This document shows, in pieces, positions 1 to 5,821 of a stretch of 13,505 bases of DNA. The stretch is from Methanobacteriota archaeon. GTDB taxonomy: Archaea > Halobacteriota > Methanomicrobia > Methanomicrobiales > Methanoculleaceae. The notes beneath the pieces are model-generated. The model ran no database searches. It was not told the DNA's origin and saw only the letters and a program-made list of their open reading frames with translations. Position numbers and translations under genes: made by a program. Every line of letters starts with the position of its first letter. Within the stretch, counting starts at the first letter, position 1. The stretch spans positions 1 to 13,505 of the forward strand of contig JAEWMO010000150.1 of assembly GCA_023457135.1 (NCBI GenBank). The letters are read 5' to 3'.

Positions 1-2048
1 GCCGTCCCGATCTTCTGGACGGCGATCTGGACGGCATCGAGAAACTCCATGCCCCGGGCGAGTTCCTCCTCGCACCGCTCCATGATCAGGATGGTGTACT
101 CGGACGCGACCCCGATCGTCATCGAGCCGAGGACCGCCGTCAGCGGCGTGTAGTCCAGTCCGAGAAGGTACATGATCGCCCCGTTCCAGCCCACGATGAA
201 GACGATCGGGATGACCGGCGAGATAGCGTTGAACTTCCGGTAGACGAGGAGCATGAATCCGAGGATGAAGGCGAAGCCGAGCAGGGTCATGAACGTCTTG
301 GAATCGGCGATATCGTCCATGAGGGCGGCGAACATCTCCAGCTGGCCGGTGATCTTGACCGTCACGCCCGCCGGCGGATTGCTCCAGTTAACGTCGCTCT
401 GTATCCTCCCGACGAGATCGCGGGCGACACTCATCTCCATGTCGACCGTCGAGAACTCAAGCACCGCCTCCATGTTCCCGTTGAGGTACCGGGAGAGGGT
501 CTCCTCCGGGATCCGGGCGACGACTTCGTCGATCTCTCCCCTCGTCGAGGGCAGGACTCCGCCGTTGTACTGCCGGATCAGGGTTGCGATGCTCGTCACG
601 CCCGTGATCTTGTCGTTGTGCTCCTGCTCGTAGACCCCGAACTGATCGATCCAGGCGAGCGTCTCCGGGCTCCGGACATTGTCCGCGGTCACGACGACCG
701 GGATGGTGCTCGTTGCCCCCATCGTCCGGGTGATCTTCTCGAGATCCCGGAGGGCGGGCATGTCGCCGGGGACGAACGTCTTCTCGTCCGAGCTGATCGG
801 GACCTTCTCATCGAGGTAGAATCCACCTGCCGCGACGACTGCAAAGAGCAGGATGACCGGAAGCGGGTGTTTTGCGACCGTATAAGCCAGCCGGCCGAGG
901 AACCGGTCGTAGCGCTCCATGACGGAGTTCCCCTGCTTGGGGATGGCACCGGACGCGGCAACCTCCTCCTTCGGCCGGTAGCGGGTGACGATCGCGAATA
1001 TCGGGACGATGACGAGCGCCGCCGTGTAACAGGAGACGACCCCGATGGTGCAGACGATGCCGAAGTCGGCGACCATCGGCACCGGGGCAAAGAACATCGC
1101 GATGAACCCGAGCGCCGTCGCCGACATCGCGATCAGGACCGAGGGGCCCATCTGGGTGACGGTGGCCCATACGGCCTCCGGGATGGTACCGCGCCGGATC
1201 TCTTCGTCGAACCGTGCGTGGAACTGGATCGCGTAGTCGATCCCGATCCCGATCAGCACCGGGAACGCCCCGATCACCACCATGCTGACAGGGATCCCGA
1301 AGAGGCCCATGAACCCGAAGGTCATGATCACCCCGACAGCCACGATCCCGACGGGGAGAAGGCTGTAGCGGACGTGGGAGAAGAGGAGCCTCACCGCGAG
1401 GACCATCAGGAGCATGGCCGCGAGGATCAGCATGCCCATCTGCCCTCCCATCTCCTCTTCCATCTCCTTTGAGAACGCCGGGTTTCCTGAGACCGTGACC
1501 GCAAGGCCCGGCGGGGGCGCCGATGTGCTCACGGCGGACTGGATGTTCTCGACGACCCGCATCTGCGCCTCCATGGAGACGCCCGGTTCAAGGGCGATGA
1601 CACTGATCGTCATCAGGTCCGAGGGCAGCATCCTCTCAACCATCTCCGGCGGGGCCGCTCCGATGATCGCGTCGATCTCTGCTTTGGACGACGGGAGGGT
1701 GCCGCCGTTCGCCTGCTTTAAGAGGTCGACGACGCCGGAGACGCTCTCGACATAACGCTCGTTCCTGAGGTCTTCCTGGATATGGTCGATATACCTGAGG
1801 ACATCGGGGCTCCGGACGCTGTCCGCCTCGTAGATGAGCATGATCGCGTCGGAGCCGTAGGTATCGGCGTAGTGGGCGAGGAGCGCGCCCCGGGGGGTGC
1901 TCTTATCGACGTAGGTGTCGTCGCCGGTCTGCATCGTCACCATCGAGAGCCCGAAGAATGCCAGGATGAAGACCGCTGCAGCGACCCCGGCGACGGCCCA
2001 GGTACGGTTGTTGATGGCGGCGGCAAGCCACTCGTAAGGGCTCTTCAT
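1..2048 (-). CDS. RND superfamily exporter, archaeal HAE3-type (partial, C-terminus off the left edge)
   Basis: This is a proton-driven RND/MMPL-like membrane exporter, probably of hydrophobic or amphiphilic compounds; the substrate is unknown. The frame is open from an ATG at 2048 to base 1, giving 682 complete residues. Archaeal family members are usually somewhat over 700 residues, so the last transmembrane helices are missing. TM1 lies near residues 17-37. Large extracytoplasmic loops span about 40-200 and 415-580. TM2-TM6 lie near 205-355, TM7 near 395-412 and TM8-TM10 near 586-656. The motif GIGIDYAIQFHARF in TM4 carries the candidate proton-relay Asp271. The equivalent TM10 motif GVASEYTILIMER carries Glu650. 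The two loops are recognisable duplicates (both have VRSP, then LL or LIRQ-NGG-LPS). The start codon overlaps the stop of the preceding small ORF as ATGA, which suggests translational coupling. The family call is firm; the substrate is not. Confidence 0.93.
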   Translation of the reverse strand, partial: MKSPYEWLAAAINNRTWAVAGVAAAVFILAFFGLSMVTMQTGDDTYVDKSTPRGALLAHYADTYGSDAIMLIYEADSVRSPDVLRYIDHIQEDLRNERYVESVSGVVDLLKQANGGTLPSSKAEIDAIIGAAPPEMVERMLPSDLMTISVIALEPGVSMEAQMRVVENIQSAVSTSAPPPGLAVTVSGNPAFSKEMEEEMGGQMGMLILAAMLLMVLAVRLLFSHVRYSLLPVGIVAVGVIMTFGFMGLFGIPVSMVVIGAFPVLIGIGIDYAIQFHARFDEEIRRGTIPEAVWATVTQMGPSVLIAMSATALGFIAMFFAPVPMVADFGIVCTIGVVSCYTAALVIVPIFAIVTRYRPKEEVAASGAIPKQGNSVMERYDRFLGRLAYTVAKHPLPVILLFAVVAAGGFYLDEKVPISSDEKTFVPGDMPALRDLEKITRTMGATSTIPVVVTADNVRSPETLAWIDQFGVYEQEHNDKITGVTSIATLIRQYNGGVLPSTRGEIDEVVARIPEETLSRYLNGNMEAVLEFSTVDMEMSVARDLVGRIQSDVNWSNPPAGVTVKITGQLEMFAALMDDIADSKTFMTLLGFAFILGFMLLVYRKFNAISPVIPIVFIVGWNGAIMYLLGLDYTPLTAVLGSMTIGVASEYTILIMERCEEELARGMEFLDAVQIAVQKIGT

Positions 2049-2257
2049 GGTTTCTCTCCGTACTCGGCGATGATCGCCCGGGTCACGGCGCGCGCAACCT
2101 CCGTGCTGTTGCCGCCGGCAGGATCGATCCCGTACTCCAGAGCGGTGCGCCGGAGCCGGGTGGGGTCAAAGACCCGGTAACTCCGGCCTCTATCCCCGGA
2201 CTTCACTGCCGAGGTGAGAGCCGACGAGAGCAGGGGCGCTGCAGGCTCTTCATCCAT
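2045..2257 (-). CDS. Small hypothetical protein translationally coupled to the RND exporter; possible CO-dehydrogenase-like fragment
   Basis: This is a 70-residue reading frame starting MDEEPAAPLLSSAL and ending IIAEYGEKP. Its TGA overlaps the ATG of the RND gene (ATGA). The same frame stays open upstream to 2596, but that stretch is low-complexity and not protein-like, so I chose the ATG at 2257. No Shine-Dalgarno sequence is visible before it, and the true start may lie further upstream. The C-terminal part (YRVFDPTRLRRTALEYGI, then G-NSTEVA, then AIIAEYG) resembles by eye the segment of Ni-dependent CO dehydrogenase (CooS) that follows its N-terminal Fe-S cysteines. That segment reads roughly DY-V-DE-KL----R-GI--EG-S, then ALEDF. 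No cluster-binding cysteines are present. It could therefore be a CODH-derived remnant, a small helical partner of the pump, or a chance likeness. No function is assigned. Confidence 0.5.
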   Translation of the reverse strand: MDEEPAAPLLSSALTSAVKSGDRGRSYRVFDPTRLRRTALEYGIDPAGGNSTEVARAVTRAIIAEYGEKP

Positions 2258-2592
2258 GGCGAGGCGGTGAAGCAGAGCGACGGCACGCCGGCAGTCTGCC
2301 GGGGGAAGGAACCCTGCTTCGGTCCAGACCTGATCGGTCTCCTCAAAAATATGTTCTCGATAAGAGATCTGCCGATGCGCCGGCAGTCTGTGCGGGGATT
2401 CGCCAGGGGCCCGGCAGGATCCGGCATTGCAGGTGGTTGCGCAGTTCACGTCTCTCCTCGTTGTAAGTGGCTCGTCTGCTGGAGGTACTGTTTCTGTGGG
2501 ACCGGACATGAAGTTACTGCAACCCCGGCCGGGACATACACCGGGATCCGGTGCCCGGCCGGGCTCCTCTGCAACCGGTTCTCGAGAGCTCC

Positions 2593-2611
2593 CCATACCA
2601 GATCGGTACGG
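2593..2611. promoter_or_regulatory. Imperfect inverted repeat CCATACC-N5-GGTACGG, candidate distal operator
   Basis: CCATACC (2593-2599) and GGTACGG (2605-2611) are inverted copies with one mismatch around the spacer AGATC. The GTACGG core also appears in the perfect palindrome about 30 bp downstream, so this may be a second binding site for the same factor. This is read directly from sequence; binding is inferred. Confidence 0.35.
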
Positions 2612-2634
2612 AGATCCCGATGGTTCAAGGTTCT

Positions 2635-2650
2635 CCCGTACATGTACGGG
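2635..2650. promoter_or_regulatory. Perfect 16-bp palindrome, candidate operator of the HTH_10 regulator
   Basis: CCCGTACATGTACGGG is a perfect inverted repeat with no spacer. It directly abuts the TATA-like TTATAT at 2651-2656, where the archaeal BRE/TFB contact site would lie. A dimeric repressor bound here would block promoter access. The regulator encoded just downstream is the natural candidate (autoregulation), and the divergent pump is a possible second target. Confidence 0.5.
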
Positions 2651-2656
2651 TTATAT
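2651..2656 (+). promoter_or_regulatory. TATA-like box for the HTH_10 regulator
   Basis: TTATAT stands out in GC-rich surroundings. An archaeal start site about 25 nt downstream would fall near 2678-2682, just before the ATG at 2684, implying an almost leaderless mRNA. Confidence 0.45.
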
Positions 2657-2683
2657 GAGGGAAGGTGCCCTACACGGGGTACG

Positions 2684-3367
2684 ATGAGGAGGATGATCGT
2701 CGAGGTCTGCCCGACGGACCCGCTGATAGGCATGCCGGCCGATACCGGGGACTTCAACCGGGCGGCGAAACAGTTTCTGGACCGGGTTGAGTCCTTAAAA
2801 GTCCTTGAGATCCTCAAGATGGACTTTGATCGGGGAGAAGAGGCGCTGGTCTCCGAGATCACGATGAAAGAGGGGTACACCATGAGCGATATCGAATTCC
2901 CGGAGGTTATGGGGTCCATTGAGGTGCTGAGGAGTGCCGGCCGGACGTATACCTGTTTCATGCGGTACATCATCCAGGACGAGTTCCTGCGGGAGAAGAT
3001 GCGCGAGTTCAACCTGGACGTCATCTGGACCTCGCCCATGTACAAGTCCCTCGATCTCTGCGTCTACACCTGCATCGGCGATGCCGGGAACCTGAACCGG
3101 GTTCTCCGTCTCATGTCAACCTACGGAGAGATCAGAAACGTCATCTTTGAGGAGGCAACCTTCTCGGGGGGCGCTCTCCTCTCGCGGCTCACCCCCCGGC
3201 AGCGGGATCTCCTCATCGCGGCGAACCGGTACGGCTACTACGAGTATCCGCGGAAGATCACGAGTGGCGAGCTCGCGGAGAAGGTCGGGATCAGCAAAAC
3301 CACCGCGATCGAGCACCTGCGGCGGGGAGAGGCGCGGCTCATCTCCGCGCTCCTTGCGGGCTACTGA
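2684..3367 (+). CDS. HTH_10 (bacterio-opsin activator-like) transcriptional regulator
   Basis: This is a 227-residue cytoplasmic DNA-binding regulator. Residues 169-227 form a typical bat-type HTH_10 domain: LTPRQRDLLIAAN, then YYEYPRKITSGELAEKVGIS, then TTAIEHLRRGEARL. The N-terminal 165 residues are a probable sensory domain with scattered Cys (for example VCPTD, YTCFM, CVYTCIG); I cannot assign its ligand. Start choice: ATG 2684 sits a few bases after the predicted transcription start. ATG 2693 is the alternative, but its GAGGAGG (2686-2692) directly abuts the codon with no spacing. Frames further upstream (to 2267) are not protein-like. The gene is divergent from the pump unit and separated from it by palindromic sites, so regulation of itself and of the exporter is a reasonable inference. 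Confidence 0.88.
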   Translation: MRRMIVEVCPTDPLIGMPADTGDFNRAAKQFLDRVESLKVLEILKMDFDRGEEALVSEITMKEGYTMSDIEFPEVMGSIEVLRSAGRTYTCFMRYIIQDEFLREKMREFNLDVIWTSPMYKSLDLCVYTCIGDAGNLNRVLRLMSTYGEIRNVIFEEATFSGGALLSRLTPRQRDLLIAANRYGYYEYPRKITSGELAEKVGISKTTAIEHLRRGEARLISALLAGY

Positions 3368-3682
3368 CGGCGGATGACCACGACAGCGGCCGGTCCACAC
3401 GCCGGCCAGCCGCCGGATACATCCCGGGTATGGTTCAGTTCTCGATGATGTTCCTATCCGGGCTGTGCGGTCCCGTCTGTTCTGGTGATAGTATTGTGCA
3501 TGCTGTTCTTACCCGCCCTCACCGGAGCAGCCTTTCCCGGAGGCGGGCATGCCCGGACCGGCCTGTGTGGAGCGGGCTGCTGCCGTAGGGGATGGTCTTG
3601 CGAGGAGATCTAAACCCTCTCTCGCCAATCTATCCCTCTTTTTCCAGAATCAATAAATGTGTTGCAACTAAATTGAGGTGCA
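3368..3682. other. 315-base intergenic region between the two regulators
   Basis: No gene is supported here. A short frame beginning at 3592 overlaps the TrmB gene out of frame and is not protein-like. Just after the HTH_10 stop there is a hairpin, GGCCGG (3388-3393) with CCGGCC (3402-3407) around an 8-nt loop. It could help end that transcript, though no T-run follows. A 12-bp palindrome, CGGGCATGCCCG, lies at 3544-3555. The last 80 bases become AT-richer and contain the TrmB promoter. Confidence 0.55.
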
Positions 3683-3683
3683 A
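3652..3683 (+). promoter_or_regulatory. TrmB gene control region: TATA-like AATAAAT, inverted repeat over the RBS and start
   Basis: AATAAAT (3652-3658) is the best TATA candidate. GTTGCAAC (3661-3668) is a perfect 8-bp palindrome. TTGCA (3662-3666) and TGCAA (3679-3683) form an inverted pair that spans the ribosome-binding site GAGGTG (3675-3680) and touches the ATG. This is consistent with an autoregulatory operator or an RNA structure occluding the start. If transcription began 25 nt after AATAAAT, the Shine-Dalgarno sequence would be outside the mRNA, so the real TATA box may lie further upstream. Confidence 0.4.
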
Positions 3684-4432
3684 TGACTGCCGAGATTATC
3701 CCGGGACTCCGTGCTATCGGGATGAACGAGTACGAGGCGAATGTCTACTCCACGCTTGCCGGACTCCAGAAGGCGACCGCGCGGGACATCCACGAGGCGA
3801 GCGGGGTTCCCCGGGGCCGGATCTATGAGATCTTGAACGACCTGGCCCGGCGGGGGTTCATCGGGGTGGAAGAGGGATCGCCGTCCTCGTACTACGTGCT
3901 CGACATCGACGTGGTCTTCGACCGGCTCAAAAAGGACTATACCCGCACCCTCGACGAGACCCGCGAGGCATTGAAGAACCTCTCGGTCAAACCCCGCCTG
4001 CCCCCCGATTCGTTCTTCATCCTCCGGAGCGACTGGGCGATCGAGAACCATATCTCCTCGCTCCTCCGCCGGGTGAAGAAGAGCATGGTGATCCTCTGCT
4101 ACGATCCTGGGTTTCTCCGGAGGCATTATGCGGCTATCAAGCCGCTCGAGAGGAAGATCAATCTCTACGTGGTCGTGCGAAGGAGAGAGGACTATACCGG
4201 GATCAACCTCCCGATCTACGAGGCCAGGGGGACCGTGATCGATCTCCTGGATGCCTCGCCGGTGAACGACCCCGTGATTGACCGGAGGAAGGATGAGTGC
4301 GCGATCCTGGTCGACGGCCGGGACTTCCTCGTCATCACCGTCGCGGGGTCCGGGCGGCACGCGGTGATCGGCTCGGATATGCCGATCATAGGCTACCTGC
4401 AAAAGACGATCGTCGAGCGGCTTGAGGCGTGA
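3683..4432 (+). CDS. TrmB-family transcriptional regulator
   Basis: This is a 249-residue archaeal regulator. Residues 1-75 form the TrmB winged helix: GMNEYEANVYSTLAG, then ATARDIHEASGVPRGRIYEIL, then LARRGFIGVEEG. Residues 78-100 (VVFDRLKKDYTRTLDETREAL) are a likely dimerising helix or coiled coil. Residues 108-249 form the effector part seen in TrmB-like proteins (SFFILRSDWAIENHISSLL, SMVILCYDP, ILVDGRDFLVIT). Family members such as Thermococcus/Pyrococcus TrmB sense sugars and repress or activate sugar transport and glycolysis genes; the ligand here is not readable. The start ATG has GAGGTG just upstream. The gene is monocistronic and converges on the serpin with 27 bases between stops. 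A nearby GH15 enzyme makes a sugar-related role tempting but unproven. Confidence 0.92.
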   Translation: MTAEIIPGLRAIGMNEYEANVYSTLAGLQKATARDIHEASGVPRGRIYEILNDLARRGFIGVEEGSPSSYYVLDIDVVFDRLKKDYTRTLDETREALKNLSVKPRLPPDSFFILRSDWAIENHISSLLRRVKKSMVILCYDPGFLRRHYAAIKPLERKINLYVVVRRREDYTGINLPIYEARGTVIDLLDASPVNDPVIDRRKDECAILVDGRDFLVITVAGSGRHAVIGSDMPIIGYLQKTIVERLEA

Positions 4433-4453
4433 AAAAGGGGGCATCGCCCCCCC
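4432..4453 (-). terminator. Intrinsic terminator of the serpin gene
   Basis: GGGGGC (4437-4442) and GCCCCC (4446-4451) form a 6-bp GC stem with a 3-nt loop. On the minus strand it is followed by TTTTT (4436-4432), 6 bases after the serpin stop codon. On the plus strand there is no T-run, so it is best read as the serpin terminator, although it may also slow TrmB transcription. Confidence 0.7.
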
Positions 4454-4459
4454 GGCCCG

Positions 4460-5752
4460 TCACTCGCTCTCCGGGTCTGCGACCCTTCCCATGAAGAGGA
4501 CCGTGCCGGAATCCTCCTCGACGATCATGAAGACGAACGGATGATCCGCGCGGAAGACCGGCGTGGTATCCTCGAGCGGCATACTCACCAGGTTCACGAC
4601 GACGCCGGTCGCCGCCGCCGCCTCGGTCCCCTTCTCGTTCACGTCGACAAACGCCTTGTGGACGACGTCGCTGACGAAGAGGTCCCGCGTCCCGTCCATC
4701 CCGGAGAGGTCGGCGTCGCCGGTGAACGCCGTCGGCATCCCCATCGCCGCAAGTTCCCGCGGGAGGCTGTACTCCGTCTCAAGCGTGAACTTCGGGAAGT
4801 AGACTTTGACCCTCTGCGACTCCAGCGAGTCCCGGAGTCCTGCAACCATACCGGCATCGAGCCTCTCCTCGACCGCCGTCAGGTTGTCGCCTTTCGGGAG
4901 GAGGACGAGCATCGAGAGCCCGGTCCCGTCGCCGTGGGCGTACGGGAGTTCGAGCGCCTGGAGGGCATCGGTCTCCGTGTACCGGAAGACCGCGTCTTCA
5001 TCTGTCCGCTGCATCATCCGGACCTGGACGGTCTCGTTCGGCCCGACCCTGAACTCCGCGTCTCTCGTCTCATTCGGGTCGAACTGCTCGGCCCAGGTGC
5101 CCTTGAAATAGATGGCGTTCGTGATCACGAGCCGGGTCAGCGGATCGATCGATCCCGCCGGGAGGAGGTCGCGGATCTTCTCTTCCGTCTGTTCCTCCAC
5201 CCACCGGTTGATGGTCGCACGCGACTCCTCGGGGTTGTTCCTGAAGTCGAGGTTCGTTACGTTCGCCCCGTACCACTGAGCGGCCGTGCCGACGTACTCC
5301 GGGAGGAACTGATAGGTCTCCTCAGCCCAGAGGGCGTTTGCGGTCCTGAGCGTGTAATTCTCGCTCCCACGGTTGAGGCGGGCGTCGGTCGCGGCAAATC
5401 CCTCCCGCATGAGGGTAACGTCTGCCGGGAAGTGCAGGACCGACCGGATCTCGTCAGCGGTCGCGCCGCGGGCGCCCTCGTAGGTGATCGCGAGGGCCGA
5501 CGAGATGCTGTAGGGCGAGAAGAAGATGTTCCTGCCGGGCGAATCCGGCGAGCTCGCGAGCTGCCGGTAAAGGTCGAACGCAAACCGGTTGTTCCCCTCC
5601 GCCGTGCTGCCGTTGTCGTCCGGCGGCTCCTGCCCCTCCGGTGGGGCGGAGTCCCCAGACGTCGTTTGCTGCGCATCGATGCACCCGGCAGCGATGCTGC
5701 CGAGCACGATGAGGGAAGCCAGGAGCAGTATGCCGATACTCTCTCTGTTCAT
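4460..5752 (-). CDS. Serpin family serine protease inhibitor, predicted surface lipoprotein
   Basis: The 430-residue protein begins with a signal sequence whose hydrophobic core (ILLLASLIVLGSIAAGC) ends in a lipobox with Cys24. A Pro/Asp/Ser/Gly-rich linker follows to about residue 53, so the inhibitor is probably tethered outside the membrane. The serpin fold covers about residues 54-427: IFFSPYSISSALAITYEGARG near the N-terminus, VITNAIYFKGTW, FPKFTLETEYSL, and the closing HPFVFMIVEEDSGTVLFMGRV. The reactive-centre hinge GTEAAAAT (375-382) has the short-side-chain pattern of inhibitory serpins. Counting from the hinge puts P1-P1' near Val389-Ser390, but the loop is about five residues longer than in alpha-1-antitrypsin, so Met391 or Leu393 is also possible. 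The target protease is unknown. No strong Shine-Dalgarno sequence precedes the ATG. Its own promoter is likely in the 69-bp gap after the GH15 gene. Confidence 0.95.
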   Translation of the reverse strand: MNRESIGILLLASLIVLGSIAAGCIDAQQTTSGDSAPPEGQEPPDDNGSTAEGNNRFAFDLYRQLASSPDSPGRNIFFSPYSISSALAITYEGARGATADEIRSVLHFPADVTLMREGFAATDARLNRGSENYTLRTANALWAEETYQFLPEYVGTAAQWYGANVTNLDFRNNPEESRATINRWVEEQTEEKIRDLLPAGSIDPLTRLVITNAIYFKGTWAEQFDPNETRDAEFRVGPNETVQVRMMQRTDEDAVFRYTETDALQALELPYAHGDGTGLSMLVLLPKGDNLTAVEERLDAGMVAGLRDSLESQRVKVYFPKFTLETEYSLPRELAAMGMPTAFTGDADLSGMDGTRDLFVSDVVHKAFVDVNEKGTEAAAATGVVVNLVSMPLEDTTPVFRADHPFVFMIVEEDSGTVLFMGRVADPESE

Positions 5753-5821
5753 GGAGTGCGGTATGGCACCGGGGATAGTTATGCCTGACGTTAACGACGA
5801 ATTTTTTCGAAGCCTCCCCCG
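5753..5821 (-). promoter_or_regulatory. Probable serpin promoter
   Basis: In the 69-bp gap the minus strand reads TTCGAAAAAATTCG followed by a CGTTAACG palindrome (5789-5796). The A-tract (5801-5807) is the only AT-rich TATA-like element, and it would place initiation about 25-30 nt before the serpin ATG. CGAA-N4-TTCG (5798-5809) is itself an inverted repeat. Confidence 0.4.

Larger units (their letters stand above)
2258..2683. other. Palindrome-rich divergent intergenic region between the RND unit and the HTH_10 regulator
   Basis: This stretch has no convincing gene. Reading frames across it translate to Arg/Pro/Cys/Gly-rich, non-protein-like sequence on both strands. It holds several short palindromes: CCCGGCCGGG twice, at 2524-2533 and 2554-2563, exactly 30 bp apart; CCGG-GAT-CCGG at 2541-2551; AACCGGTT at 2573-2580; TCTCGAGA at 2580-2587; an imperfect repeat at 2593-2611; and a perfect 16-mer at 2635-2650. 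An AT-rich patch near 2345-2366 (AACATATTTTTGAG on the minus strand) is the only candidate promoter for the small ORF and pump. Confidence 0.6.

Noticed and set aside
618..1472. Long plus-strand open frame opposite the RND gene (284 residues, Asp/Arg/His/Glu-rich)
   Set aside because: It is antisense to a clear RND coding sequence. Its composition is that of a shadow frame in GC-rich DNA, with no domain-like pattern.
2267..2683. N-terminal extension of the HTH_10 regulator frame
   Set aside because: The translated sequence is irregular and crosses the palindromic promoter region; the TATA box at 2651 places the transcript start near 2680.
3388..3407. GGCCGG/CCGGCC hairpin as a full terminator of the HTH_10 gene
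   Set aside because: No T-run follows and the stem is only 6 bp, so it is mentioned as a possible structure but not called a terminator.
4541..5788. 415-codon plus-strand frame opposite the serpin
   Set aside because: It is the antisense shadow of an unambiguous serpin and has no recognisable motifs.
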